From Acinetobacter sp. WU_MDCI_Axc73 (GTDB lineage: Bacteria > Pseudomonadota > Gammaproteobacteria > Pseudomonadales > Moraxellaceae), in NCBI RefSeq assembly GCF_025562455.1, contig NZ_JAHPRO010000007.1:62001-126000 (forward strand): a DNA stretch of 64,000 bases, in the 5' to 3' direction. A program made the position numbers and the translations under genes. Shown here in pieces: positions 38,108 to 47,739 of the stretch. Position 1 is the stretch's first letter, and each line of letters starts with the position of its first letter. The notes below the pieces were generated by a model, which had not been told where the DNA came from, ran no database searches, and saw only the letters and a list, made by a program, of their open reading frames with translations.

Positions 38108-40006
38108 TTAGAATGTACGTGGTGCCGGTGGAATCGCGTCGACAGTCAGCGGGCTATAACGCACTGGCTTATACTCAAGACGGTTATCTGTCGAATACCA
38201 AAGTGTATGCTTCATCCACTCATCATCACGACGACCATATGGATAGTTTGGATGATCAGGTGGCAACTCATAGTCTACAACTGTATGCGCACCACGACAC
38301 TCTTTACGTGCAGCAGCAGAAATCAAGGTTGCTTTTGCAACTTCATACAAGTTTTCAACTTCCAAAGCTTCAACACGAGCAGTGTTAAATACTTTAGATT
38401 TGTCTTTTAGATGAATATTACGAACACGAGGTTCAATCGCAAGGATTTGCTTCACACCTTCATCCAGCAATTCCTGAGTACGGAACACTGCTGCATGGTT
38501 TTGAACAATTTCACGAATCTCGTCAGCAACTTCTTGTGCGTTTTCACCAGAAGTTGAGTCATCTAAATGACGAATACGTTTCAGCGTATTTTCCAAAACA
38601 TCGGTTGGAAGTGGCGCGTAATCATCACCATGATGCTTGGTTACATAGTCAATGATATGTTCACCCGCAGCTTTACCAAATACCACAAGGTCAAGCAACG
38701 AGTTAGTACCTAGACGGTTTGCACCATGTACAGACACACAAGAACACTCACCAATTGCATAAAAGCCTTTTACAGGTTTTACGAAATCTGGACAGTTAGT
38801 CTCAAAAGTATATTCTTTCGTGTCATTATTATAGTTGGTTTCCAAATGCAAATTTTCAGTTGCAACAGGAACCACAACCTGACCATGAATATTGGTCGGG
38901 ATACCACCCATTTGATAATGGATCGTTGGGACTACTGGAATTGGCTCTTTGGTGATATCCACGTTCGCGAATTTTTTACCAATCTCAAATACAGATGGTA
39001 AACGCTTCATGATGGTTTCCACACCCAAGTGCGTCATATCCAGCAAGATATAATCCGCTTTAGGACCACAACCACGACCTTCTTTAATTTCTTGGTCCAT
39101 AGAACGTGAAACGAAGTCACGTGGTGCCAAGTCTTTTAAAGTTGGCGCATAACGCTCCATGAACGGTTCGCCGTCTTTGTTACGAAGGATTGCACCTTCA
39201 CCACGACAGCCTTCCGTTAACAATACGCCCGCACCTGCTACACCCGTTGGGTGGAATTGCCAGAATTCCATATCTTGCAATGGAATACCTGCACGTGCCG
39301 CCATACCCAAGCCATCACCTGTGTTGATGTAAGCATTGGTTGATGCACGATAAACACGACCCGCCCCGCCTGTAGCAAACAGGGTTGCTTTGGCCTGGAA
39401 TACTGCAACATTACCAGTTTCCTGATCGTAAGCAGTTACACCCAGTACATCACCGTCTTCATTACGAATAAGATCTAAAGCAATCCATTCAACAAAGAAT
39501 TGAGTACCCATTTTGACGTTACTTTGATACAACGTATGCAATAGTGCATGACCCGTACGGTCAGCAGCAGCACAAGCACGTGGAACTGGTTTGTCACCGT
39601 AGTTTGCAGAGTGACCACCAAACGGACGCTGATAAATTGTACCATCCGCATTACGGTCAAAAGGCATTCCCAAGTGTTCAAGCTCATAAACCACTTTTGG
39701 TGCTTCACGCGTCATAAACTCAATCGCGTCTTGGTCACCTAACCAGTCAGAACCTTTTACTGTGTCATAAAAGTGGAAATGCCAGTTATCTTCTTGCATA
39801 TTTCCTAACGACGCACCAATACCGCCCTGAGCAGCAACTGTATGCGAACGTGTCGGGAATACTTTGGTCAATACGGCAACTTTTAAACCAGCTTGAGCAA
39901 GCTGATAAGCAGCACGCATACCTGAACCACCACCACCCACGATGACAGCATCGAAAGTGAGGTTTTGGATATTTGAATAATCTTCTTTAGGGGTAATCGC
40001 GCCCAT
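38108..40006 (-). CDS. sdhA: Succinate dehydrogenase flavoprotein subunit
   Basis: Catalytic subunit oxidising succinate to fumarate, with covalent FAD; 632 residues, slightly longer than the E. coli protein. The FAD-binding start is VIVGGGGSGMRAAYQLAQAG at about residues 20-39, and the flavin-linking His lies in the TRSHTVAAQGGIGASLG segment. The substrate-site region includes HPTGVAGAGVLLTEGCRGEGA. The C-terminal RGAHTVVDYELPPD motif is also present. The start at 40006 gives about 15 residues before the dinucleotide fold. Confidence 0.98.
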   Translation of the reverse strand: MGAITPKEDYSNIQNLTFDAVIVGGGGSGMRAAYQLAQAGLKVAVLTKVFPTRSHTVAAQGGIGASLGNMQEDNWHFHFYDTVKGSDWLGDQDAIEFMTREAPKVVYELEHLGMPFDRNADGTIYQRPFGGHSANYGDKPVPRACAAADRTGHALLHTLYQSNVKMGTQFFVEWIALDLIRNEDGDVLGVTAYDQETGNVAVFQAKATLFATGGAGRVYRASTNAYINTGDGLGMAARAGIPLQDMEFWQFHPTGVAGAGVLLTEGCRGEGAILRNKDGEPFMERYAPTLKDLAPRDFVSRSMDQEIKEGRGCGPKADYILLDMTHLGVETIMKRLPSVFEIGKKFANVDITKEPIPVVPTIHYQMGGIPTNIHGQVVVPVATENLHLETNYNNDTKEYTFETNCPDFVKPVKGFYAIGECSCVSVHGANRLGTNSLLDLVVFGKAAGEHIIDYVTKHHGDDYAPLPTDVLENTLKRIRHLDDSTSGENAQEVADEIREIVQNHAAVFRTQELLDEGVKQILAIEPRVRNIHLKDKSKVFNTARVEALEVENLYEVAKATLISAAARKECRGAHTVVDYELPPDHPNYPYGRRDDEWMKHTLWYSTDNRLEYKPVRYSPLTVDAIPPAPRTF

Positions 40007-40018
40007 GATGTCTTCCTA

Positions 40019-40384
40019 TCAATTCGCCCAGAAAATCTGGATTCCCCAGATCACAAATACAAACACTGCAATAATCACAGCTGATGTAAGTACCAGACGT
40101 AAACCTGAAGCTGAAGGACCCATTTGACGAGTAGTTACATAATCCGTAAATACTTGCCACATCCCAATCCACGCATGTGCAGCCAACGATAAAATTGCAA
40201 GTAAAGATAAAATCTTCATTGGCAAAGTCATCATAAAGCCAGACCACTGTTCATAGCTAAAACCACTATGAAGCAAAATCCAGCCTAAAATCACCACGGT
40301 ATAAACCGCTAACACGACTGCGCTCACACGTTGGATAAACCAATCGCGAGAACCTGAACCTGTTAAACCTGTAGCACTTTTCAT
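40019..40384 (-). CDS. sdhD: Succinate dehydrogenase membrane anchor subunit SdhD
   Basis: A 121-residue membrane anchor with three hydrophobic helices (about residues 18-40, 50-70 and 92-115). The AHAWIGMWQVFTDYV segment carries the heme-ligand-type His region of SdhD. The ATG at 40384 overlaps the sdhC stop (TAATG), so translation is coupled. An in-frame upstream ATG at 40399 lies within sdhC and is less likely. Confidence 0.92.
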   Translation of the reverse strand: MKSATGLTGSGSRDWFIQRVSAVVLAVYTVVILGWILLHSGFSYEQWSGFMMTLPMKILSLLAILSLAAHAWIGMWQVFTDYVTTRQMGPSASGLRLVLTSAVIIAVFVFVIWGIQIFWAN

Positions 40385-40785
40385 TAGAACATAATCCATA
40401 CGAATGCTGCGAGAATACCAATCACAGACAAGATCAATGAAATTGTAGCTGCAGTACGACCGCTTTGTAGTTCTTCAGCAAAACCAAGGTCAGCAAGTAA
40501 ATGTTTGATCCCATTAATAAAGTGGAAAATCAAACCAGCTACAAACACCCATACGATGAAACGTACGAAAAAGTTTCCGAAAACGACATTTTTAACGTAT
40601 TCAAATCCTTCTGGTGAAGATAAAGATTTATCTAGGATCCATAAAAGAACGGGAATTAATAAGAATACGATCACACCAGAAAGACGGTGTAAGATTGATG
40701 CAATAGCCACGGGTGAGCGTAAGTTTACCGCTAACACCTGACCCATGGACAAATTGACAGGTCTGTTGCTTTTCACAGCGGGCAT
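40384..40785 (-). CDS. sdhC: Succinate dehydrogenase cytochrome b556 subunit SdhC
   Basis: The 133-residue first subunit of the sdh operon, with three hydrophobic helices. The ASILHRLSGVIVFLL motif at about residues 30-44 is the SdhC signature, and HFINGIKHLLADLG contains the likely heme-ligand His. The leader contains a perfect 18-bp palindrome that includes the only GGAG upstream of the ATG, about 14 bases away. Confidence 0.95.
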   Translation of the reverse strand: MPAVKSNRPVNLSMGQVLAVNLRSPVAIASILHRLSGVIVFLLIPVLLWILDKSLSSPEGFEYVKNVVFGNFFVRFIVWVFVAGLIFHFINGIKHLLADLGFAEELQSGRTAATISLILSVIGILAAFVWIMF

Positions 40786-40796
40786 CCTGTAGGTAA

Positions 40797-40814
40797 AAAC
40801 TCCAGCTGGAGTTT
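40797..40814 (-). promoter_or_regulatory. Perfect palindrome in the sdhC leader
   Basis: AAACTCCAGCTGGAGTTT is a perfect 18-bp palindrome ending 11 bp before the sdhC ATG. In mRNA it would fold back on itself and hide the GGAG. It may be an operator or an RNA control element. Confidence 0.55.
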
Positions 40815-41828
40815 GTTGGAATTAATTCGAAGGAAAGCTGGCATTGTCAGGCAAGCAAATGCCTAAACTTAATAAACGACACCGAATTATAAATCGTCAT
40901 ATATCAAAATACAAACGATCGCATTTGGCTTTTTTTCAAAAAAATCATTAAATAAGAATCATTCATGATGTGTGATGTCAAATTTAGCGTTCCAACCTAC
41001 ACCCATCATCAGCTATGTCCTTATTTTTTATAAATTAACCATAATATTTTAATTTTGGAGCTAACGGGCAGTGCTCTACCAATCAGTTAGACTAAAGATC
41101 AAAATTATTTTTTAAACAAAATCTCACTATTTGATTTTTCACTAATTTTACAATATTCAACATTCTTTTTCTTAATCTGGCGATATTTCCTTTAGAAATA
41201 TAAAACTTCTTTTCCATACTTTTGGCAACACAATCGTATGAGAAAGAGCAACTTATTCTGTGTATAACTTACAAGACAAGCTATCATTGGACGCAATCAA
41301 ACCAGTAAAACATTTCAGAAAAACGGGTTATTGTTTCGCGTTAGGACGCATTTCTTGGCATAAAAGGTCACTCAACAAGCTACTTTTTAATCAATTAAAC
41401 TTCTTTTTTTTAATTTTCACTTTTTTTTAGTAGCAGAATTTGTATGGGTAAAAGCCCTCTCAATGCAAAGCTAAGTTATCGAATTTCATTCATTTTAAGT
41501 AAAAATTGGCATTTTGTTTCAGATTAAAAAATTGCCTAGCACATAATAAATTTGCTTACAATTTACTCCTGAGGACTGATTTTTTTCTGCACCTCATCAT
41601 AAATTTGACTTATTATAGCCCGTCGAGACTGTGATTTTATTCAGTTTTTTCTGAGTAACGCACATGGAATATCTCCCTATGGATCAAGTGTTTTTCATCC
41701 ATAAGTATGATTGACAAAATCACAGTAGCCTCTAATCTTATAGCAATTTTTGACCCCGTCTGATTCGCGAATGAAAAGATTAGTACTTCGAGTCAGATTA
41801 ACATTCACCAGGACAGGAGATCTATTGA
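40815..41828. promoter_or_regulatory. gltA-sdhC divergent intergenic region
   Basis: About 1 kb of AT-rich sequence between divergent TCA-cycle genes. It holds a decayed tRNA-like fragment (41056-41093) and a plausible gltA promoter: TTGCCT at 41532-41537 and TACAAT at 41557-41562, spacing 19, not optimal. No open reading frame with coding character is visible. The gltA leader from that promoter would be about 260 bases. Confidence 0.4.
41056..41093 (-). pseudogene. Decayed tRNA fragment
   Basis: Read on the minus strand, the segment runs from GTCTAACTGATTGG through GGTAGAGCACTGCCC to GTTAGCTCCA. GATTGGTAGAGCA resembles a D-arm, and GTTAGCTCCA resembles a 3' acceptor strand with the CCA end. 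The anticodon arm and most of the T arm are missing between them. I interpret it as a remnant of a tRNA with an internal deletion. Confidence 0.45.
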
Positions 41829-43103
41829 ATGTCTGAAGCAACTGGCAAAAAAGCCGTATTACAGCTTGATGGCAAAGAAATTGAATTACCAATTTACAGC
41901 GGCACATTGGGCCCAGATGTAATCGACGTTAAAGATGTATTGGCCTCGGGTCACTTTACTTTTGATCCTGGTTTTATGGCGACTGCCTCTTGTGAATCAA
42001 AGATCACATTCATTGATGGTAACAAAGGTATTTTGTTACACCGTGGTTACCCAATTGATCAACTTGCAACGCAAACAGATTATTTGGAAACTTGCTACCT
42101 TCTTCTCAATGGTGAGCTTCCAAACCAAGAGCAAAAAGAAGATTTTGACAAAAAAGTTCGTGCCCATACGATGGTTCACGATCAAGTTAGTCGCTTCTAT
42201 AATGGTTTCCGCCGTGATGCACACCCAATGGCAATAATGGTTGGGGTTGTTGGTGCTTTATCTGCGTTCTATCATAATCAGCTTGATATCGAAGATGTTA
42301 ATCATCGTGAAATTACAGCGGTTCGCTTAATTGCTAAAATTCCTACACTTGCAGCTTGGAGCTACAAGTACACTGTAGGTCAACCATTCATGTATCCACG
42401 TAATGATTTAAGTTACGCTGAAAACTTCCTATACATGATGTTTGCAACACCAGCCGACAAAGATTACAAAGTTAATCCTGTGCTTGCCAAAGCCATGGAT
42501 CGTATTTTTACCTTGCATGCTGACCATGAACAAAATGCGTCTACATCTACAGTACGTTTAGCTGGTTCAACTGGCGCAAACCCTTATGCATGTATCTCTG
42601 CAGGTATTTCTGCACTTTGGGGACCTGCGCACGGTGGTGCGAACGAAGCAGTATTAAAAATGCTTGATGAAATTGGTAGCGTAGAAAACGTTGCTGAGTT
42701 CATGGAAAAAGTAAAACGTAAAGAAGTAAAACTCATGGGCTTCGGTCATCGTGTTTATAAAAACTTCGATCCACGTGCTAAAGTCATGAAACAAACTTGT
42801 GACGAAGTTCTTGCTGCATTGGGTATTAACGATCCACAGCTTGCACTTGCAATGGAACTTGAACGTATTGCGCTTTCTGACCCATACTTCATCGAGCGTA
42901 ACTTGTATCCAAACGTAGACTTCTATTCAGGTATCATTCTTAAAGCGATTGGTATCCCAACGACAATGTTTACTGTAATTTTTGCTCTTGCTCGCACGGT
43001 AGGCTGGATCAGCCACTGGTTAGAAATGCACAGCGCATCTTACAAAATCGGTCGTCCTCGTCAGCTTTATACTGGCGAAACTCAACGTGACATCAAACGT
43101 TAA
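41829..43103 (+). CDS. gltA: Citrate synthase
   Basis: Type II (hexameric, NADH-sensitive type) citrate synthase condensing acetyl-CoA and oxaloacetate; 424 residues. Catalytic residues are H268 in [11 protein letters not shown]307 in [10 protein letters not shown] and D364 in PNVDFYSG. The N-terminal domain of the type II form, including the [11 protein letters not shown] segment, is present. GGAG lies about nine bases before the ATG. It is divergent from sdhC, the arrangement also found in enterobacteria, and has its own terminator. Confidence 0.98.
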   Translation: MSEATGKKAVLQLDGKEIELPIYSGTLGPDVIDVKDVLASGHFTFDPGFMATASCESKITFIDGNKGILLHRGYPIDQLATQTDYLETCYLLLNGELPNQEQKEDFDKKVRAHTMVHDQVSRFYNGFRRDAHPMAIMVGVVGALSAFYHNQLDIEDVNHREITAVRLIAKIPTLAAWSYKYTVGQPFMYPRNDLSYAENFLYMMFATPADKDYKVNPVLAKAMDRIFTLHADHEQNASTSTVRLAGSTGANPYACISAGISALWGPAHGGANEAVLKMLDEIGSVENVAEFMEKVKRKEVKLMGFGHRVYKNFDPRAKVMKQTCDEVLAALGINDPQLALAMELERIALSDPYFIERNLYPNVDFYSGIILKAIGIPTTMFTVIFALARTVGWISHWLEMHSASYKIGRPRQLYTGETQRDIKR

Positions 43104-43126
43104 TTTTCAAGCGAAAATTCAACGAC

Positions 43127-43155
43127 AAAAAAGACCGCTTTTGCGGTCTTTTTTT
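43127..43155 (+). terminator. Rho-independent terminator after gltA
   Basis: AAAAAAGACCGC (43127-43138) pairs with GCGGTCTTTTTT (43143-43154) around TTTT. It starts 24 bases after the gltA stop. Confidence 0.92.
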
Positions 43156-43199
43156 ATTGTTTAAAACTTGAGTATTAAATTTTAACCGATTGAAAAAAA

Positions 43200-43712
43200 T
43201 TAGGTATTTCGATACATACTGCAAGAAGGCTGTGTGTTTTGCTGCAAGCGATGAATCTTTCTTTGCTCTGCTGCCTCAAAACGACAGCGCTTCAACTCGT
43301 TATCCAATTTTAAACAGGGGACTTGTTGAGGTTTACCGTTTTCGTCAACAGCGACCATAGTAAAGTAGCAACTGTTGGTATGACGAATTGTTCTTTTCCG
43401 AATGTCTTGTGCTTCAACACGAATCCCAATTTCCATTGAGGTTCGACCCACATGATTCACACAAGCCATAAAAGTGACTAGCTCGCCAACATAAATTGGT
43501 TCTTTAAACGTAACTTTATCTACCGATAGAGTCACCACATAGCTACCTGAATAACGACTTGCACAAGCATAAGCGACTTGATCAAGAAGTTTTAAAATTG
43601 TTCCACCATGAACATTCCCTGAAAAATTTGCCATATCAGGGGTCATTAGCACTGACATGGACAACTCGGCTTGCTCATCAGAAGCCTGAGTAATTTGATC
43701 TAATGGAGACAT
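43200..43712 (-). CDS. Acyl-CoA thioesterase (hotdog fold, YciA-like)
   Basis: A 170-residue single-hotdog thioesterase. The segment FSGNVHGGTILKLLDQVAYACASRYSG at about residues 28-54 contains the NVHGG turn and the catalytic Asp of the family. LSVDKVTFKEPIYVGELV and the SMEIGIRVEAQDIRKR segment complete the hotdog core. It hydrolyses acyl-CoA thioesters; chain-length preference cannot be read. It stands alone, convergent with gltA. Confidence 0.9.
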   Translation of the reverse strand: MSPLDQITQASDEQAELSMSVLMTPDMANFSGNVHGGTILKLLDQVAYACASRYSGSYVVTLSVDKVTFKEPIYVGELVTFMACVNHVGRTSMEIGIRVEAQDIRKRTIRHTNSCYFTMVAVDENGKPQQVPCLKLDNELKRCRFEAAEQRKIHRLQQNTQPSCSMYRNT

Positions 43713-43945
43713 TTAACGGACTCTATGAAACAATAACATAAGCGTCTTATTATGATCTCTTTTTCCTAAGAAAAAAATGTCTACAACGGCAAATCAAAAA
43801 GATTATTTAATATGACTGAAAATGAGTATTATTTATAATATTTAAAGTAGCTTTAAAAGCTGATAATCGATTGATCTGTTATCAAAAAGTTTCAGCTCTA
43901 AAGAAATAATAAATAGCGCCATTCATAACAACGTCGTTTAAAAAT

Positions 43946-43985
43946 AAAACTCAGGTCAGTATAAAGATATAACGACCTGAGTTTT
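43946..43985 (-). terminator. Terminator of the marC transcript
   Basis: AAAACTCAGGTC (43946-43957) pairs perfectly with GACCTGAGTTTT (43974-43985). On the minus strand it ends in a U-rich tract directly after the marC stop at 43991. Confidence 0.85.
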
Positions 43986-43990
43986 ACGTT

Positions 43991-44617
43991 TTAACCGGCG
44001 ACAGGAATATCTCGAATCACGCCAACAATACCTGTAATAATCATATCAATCGCAATGGTTCCAATCAGTAATGCAGATAAACGCCCCACAATATCCACAT
44101 AGCGGTCGATATATTTAGCATGTTTATACCTTAAATGATCGTGAGCAAACTTCATCAAAATAAGTAAACTACAAGTCACTGCCAATGTAATCGCGATAAT
44201 CATGGCGGCTCCACCAATCGGCAAACCCATACCGGTGACTACAGCAGCACTGATTGTTCCAGGACCAATCATAAATGGCATGGCAATGGTTCCTGCCAAA
44301 TGTTCAGGTGCACCACGCATTTCACCAATGGTATCTGCCCCCTGAAATACATAGCGATAACCAATCACTAAAAAGATGAGCCCACCAAAAATTTGAAATG
44401 CCTCAAAACGAACATTCAGATATTTGCTAAAAATGGTCTCTCCACCCCAAGCAAACAGCATAAAAACCACAAAACTGATCATACATCCCTGAATTAGGGC
44501 TCTACTAAACACTTTTGCTTCTGAATTACGAATCATCCCGATCATGTAAATGCTCATCAAAAATGGATTGAGCAACGAGAAAAATAAGGCAAAGGAATGA
44601 ATATAAGGCGTTAACAT
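43991..44617 (-). CDS. MarC family (UPF0056) membrane protein
   Basis: A 208-residue integral membrane protein with six hydrophobic segments. The start LFFSLLNPFLMSIYMIGMI contains the conserved NP motif of the family. MRGAPEHLAGTIAMPFMIGPGTISAAVVTG and the second NP-like turn match the MarC/YhgN pattern. The transported substrate is unknown; the old link to multiple antibiotic resistance is not supported for the family. It lies 12 bp downstream of betT, so it is probably cotranscribed with it. Confidence 0.88.
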   Translation of the reverse strand: MLTPYIHSFALFFSLLNPFLMSIYMIGMIRNSEAKVFSRALIQGCMISFVVFMLFAWGGETIFSKYLNVRFEAFQIFGGLIFLVIGYRYVFQGADTIGEMRGAPEHLAGTIAMPFMIGPGTISAAVVTGMGLPIGGAAMIIAITLAVTCSLLILMKFAHDHLRYKHAKYIDRYVDIVGRLSALLIGTIAIDMIITGIVGVIRDIPVAG

Positions 44618-44629
44618 TCAAAAGCTCTC

Positions 44630-46690
44630 CTAGGCTTTAGGGTCTGGGAAAAGCGGGCGATTACCCGGGCTAATACGATTAATATGTAAAAAGGTCATGT
44701 GGCGTTCATAACGATCTAAAATGTCATTAATCACCTGTTCTTTGGTATAACCCACAAGGTCATTACCCTGTGAACCTTCATATAAATAAGTTTCTAGGCG
44801 ATAATAAAACTGTTTGCCTCGTTTACCACGCTCACTAAAGTTGGGTGCAATATAACGAACAGGCCAAATTTGATAAATAAAGTTCTGTTCTTCTTCCAAA
44901 TGAATCGTAATATCCAAATGATACAACTCTGCATCTTCTTCAAGTGGAACTTCGGTTATATCGACTTGAACAGCACGTTTCTGCAACTCTTCAGTCACCG
45001 CCAAAACTGCTGGACGACAGATTTCATTCAGCATTTTCTTGGTTTCAAATGTCCCCGGATGATGCATCACACGAGATAACCGTTTTTTCCAGTTCAGAAT
45101 ATCCACATTGCCCACCACTGGAGCAGCATTCAAACTAGCGCTAGCTTGCCGATAATCTTCTAATCTAAGTGATTTATATAAACCCGCCATGACTAGAAAC
45201 ATCACAAAACTAAAAGGCAGCCCCATAATAATGGTGGCATTTTGTAACGCCGTGATACCATTGGTCATCAGCATAGCTAAGGTCAACAAACCAATCGCGA
45301 TAGCCCAAAAGACACTCAACCAACGTGGCGCATCATGATCAATATTGGTAAATTGAGTGGTAAAGTTCCCCAATACCAATGCACCTGAGTCGGCAGAGGT
45401 CACATAAAACAACAACCCAGTAATCGTTGCGACACCTGCGATAAAAGGAAACCACGGATACTGCGCTAGTAAGTCATAAAAACCATGCGCAGGATTGACC
45501 AAAACAGTTTCAGCCAAAGCTGTATTTCCGTCAAAAATGACACTATGTAAAGCACTGTTACCAAAAATAGATAACCACGTCAAAGTAAACAATAATGGAA
45601 TAATCAATGTGCCTGAGACAAATTCACGAATGGTACGACCACGCGAGATACGCGCCAAAAACAGTCCTACAAATGGAGACCATGCCACCCACCATGCCCA
45701 AAAGAATAATGTCCAGCTGTTCATCCAATCTTTTGGTTGATTAAAAGCGAAACTTTCAAGTGCCATACTTGGAAAACGGCTCAGATAATCACCAATATTT
45801 TGTACCAGTGCATTGAGTAAAAATTCGGTATTGCCTAAAAATAAAATAAACAGCATCAGCCCAACCGAGACATAAATATTGATCTCAGATAAAATTCTTA
45901 AGCCTTTATTGACACCAGAAGTGACTGAAATAATGGTGATAATAACCGCCACTAAAATCAGTGCTGTTTGAATCCATAAATTTTCGGGTAAATCGAATAA
46001 TACGTGTAATCCATAGTTCAGTTGGACCACACCAATACCGCAAGTCGTCGCGATACCAAATATCGTTCCAATCACCGCAGCCGTATCGACACTATGCCCA
46101 ATCGGACCATTAATTTTTTTACCAAAAATTGGATATAAGGCAGAACGAATCGTGAGTGGCAAGTTATAACGATAACTAAAATAACCCAGTGCCATCCCAA
46201 TGAGGGCATACATACACCAGCCTGTTAAGCCATAATGAAATAGCGTCCAGACCATACCCTGACGTGCAGCTTCATACGTCTGCCCCTCTCCCACTGGCGG
46301 GTGCATATAGTGTGATAACGGTTCAGCCACGGAGAAAAACATCAAATCGATACCAATGCCCGCAGAAAACAACATGGCCGACCAACTGAGTAAACTAAAC
46401 TCAGGTTTAGAATGTTTAGGGCCTAATTTAATATTGCCATATCGAGAGCAAGCAATAAAAATCACAAATACCATATATAAGGTGGCAGCCAGTAGATAGT
46501 ACCAGCTAAAGGTTGAACTCACCCACCCTAACACTCTGTTTAATGCATGATTTGCAAAGTCATTAAATAAAATCGTGGTCAGTGAAAATATTAAAATAAT
46601 AAGGGCAGAAACATAAAAGACCACACGATTTAAACGATCTTTTGGATGAGTCTCTTGATCATCGACTGCTCTTGGATTATCTGTTGCCAT
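44630..46690 (-). CDS. betT: BCCT family choline transporter BetT
   Basis: High-affinity choline uptake for glycine betaine synthesis under osmotic stress; 686 residues. Twelve hydrophobic segments fill about residues 25-510. The BCCT signature WTLFFWAWWVAWSPFVGLF lies at about residues 325-343, followed by ARISRGRTIREF. A long hydrophilic C-terminal domain (about 515-686) is the feature of BetT-type carriers, used for osmosensing. It is divergent from betI-betB-betA across the BetI operator. The downstream marC gene is tightly spaced. Confidence 0.95.
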   Translation of the reverse strand: MATDNPRAVDDQETHPKDRLNRVVFYVSALIILIFSLTTILFNDFANHALNRVLGWVSSTFSWYYLLAATLYMVFVIFIACSRYGNIKLGPKHSKPEFSLLSWSAMLFSAGIGIDLMFFSVAEPLSHYMHPPVGEGQTYEAARQGMVWTLFHYGLTGWCMYALIGMALGYFSYRYNLPLTIRSALYPIFGKKINGPIGHSVDTAAVIGTIFGIATTCGIGVVQLNYGLHVLFDLPENLWIQTALILVAVIITIISVTSGVNKGLRILSEINIYVSVGLMLFILFLGNTEFLLNALVQNIGDYLSRFPSMALESFAFNQPKDWMNSWTLFFWAWWVAWSPFVGLFLARISRGRTIREFVSGTLIIPLLFTLTWLSIFGNSALHSVIFDGNTALAETVLVNPAHGFYDLLAQYPWFPFIAGVATITGLLFYVTSADSGALVLGNFTTQFTNIDHDAPRWLSVFWAIAIGLLTLAMLMTNGITALQNATIIMGLPFSFVMFLVMAGLYKSLRLEDYRQASASLNAAPVVGNVDILNWKKRLSRVMHHPGTFETKKMLNEICRPAVLAVTEELQKRAVQVDITEVPLEEDAELYHLDITIHLEEEQNFIYQIWPVRYIAPNFSERGKRGKQFYYRLETYLYEGSQGNDLVGYTKEQVINDILDRYERHMTFLHINRISPGNRPLFPDPKA

Positions 46691-47000
46691 ACAATCCTCA
46701 AGTAAATATTAGAAAATTAAAAAAGTTAAATACTCAATATCAATGAATAGATTTAATCCATTCAAGCTTAGACTACAACAGGATGCAGGCTCGCAATAAA
46801 CTCTTCATTACGATACGACCACTGACTTACCACATCATTGGATATCTGCATTTACAAATCCAGATGTTCTATGTATAGAAAATGCAAAGGATTTTTTTAT
46901 GCGCAATCGAACAGCACGTTAAAGCAAAATCATCGATTACGATAGATTAAAAAAAACTCTTCGCCTGTTTCCCACCCTGTTGAAACAATTTTACGATACA

Positions 47001-47046
47001 ATCATAACCATTATTGATTGAACGTTCAATCAATAATGGTTATGAT
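47001..47046. promoter_or_regulatory. BetI operator: 46-bp perfect palindrome
   Basis: The 46 bp are a perfect inverted repeat centred on AACGTT at 47023-47024. The core TTGATTGAACGTTCAATCAA fits the BetI-type operator as I remember it. It lies between betT and betI. On the betI side an extended -10, TGCTATCAT (47054-47062), puts the right half of the palindrome over the -35 region. Confidence 0.88.
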
Positions 47047-47112
47047 AAAAAAATGCTATCATGTTCTGCAACCACCTAATTGAAGTAAAACCTTATCTTT
47101 TTAAGGACATAC

Positions 47113-47739
47113 ATGAACAAACGTAGAGTTAAACCTGAGCACGTGCGTCGTGAAGAAATTATCAACGCCGCGTATGAAGTGATTTTTGAAGTGGGATTAT
47201 CCAATACCACTATTGCTCAAATTGCAAAAAAAGCCCAACTCTCAGTGGGGATTGTGAGTCATTATTTTGGCGATAAACAGGGCTTGATTAATGCCTGTAT
47301 GCTGGAAATGCTCAATGTATTACAGCACAAAACCGCTCAATACAAAGCCGAACTCATCGACTATGACCCTCAGAACATGATTAAAGCGATTATTGATTCA
47401 AACTTTGACATTAGTCAGGTCAATCAAAGAGCGATGCGTGTTTGGCTCGACTTCTGGTCGGCCAGTATGCACATGCCAGAATTAGGACGATTACAACGCA
47501 TTAATGACCAACGCCTGTATTCCAATCTCAAATTTCATTTTCTGAAATTACTTCCCAAAGATCAGGCCAGCATTGCGGCTCGTGGTCTTGCCGCATTGAT
47601 TGATGGTTTATGGCTACGTGGAAGTTTAAATGGTGATACTGAATTTGATGCAACAATGGCACGTTCGATTGCTTATGACTATGTCGATACACAGCTTAAG
47701 CTGATGAAACACACAAGGCAGGAGAGAAAAAATGAGTGA
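47113..47739 (+). CDS. betI: Choline-responsive TetR-family repressor BetI
   Basis: A 208-residue TetR-family regulator. The helix-turn-helix is [27 protein letters not shown] at about residues 36-62. The ligand domain includes [27 protein letters not shown], a BetI signature with aromatic residues suited to choline binding. It represses the bet genes in the absence of choline. It is divergent from betT and its 3' end overlaps betB by 8 bases, so the two are coupled. GGACA precedes the ATG. Confidence 0.95.
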   Translation: MNKRRVKPEHVRREEIINAAYEVIFEVGLSNTTIAQIAKKAQLSVGIVSHYFGDKQGLINACMLEMLNVLQHKTAQYKAELIDYDPQNMIKAIIDSNFDISQVNQRAMRVWLDFWSASMHMPELGRLQRINDQRLYSNLKFHFLKLLPKDQASIAARGLAALIDGLWLRGSLNGDTEFDATMARSIAYDYVDTQLKLMKHTRQERKNE

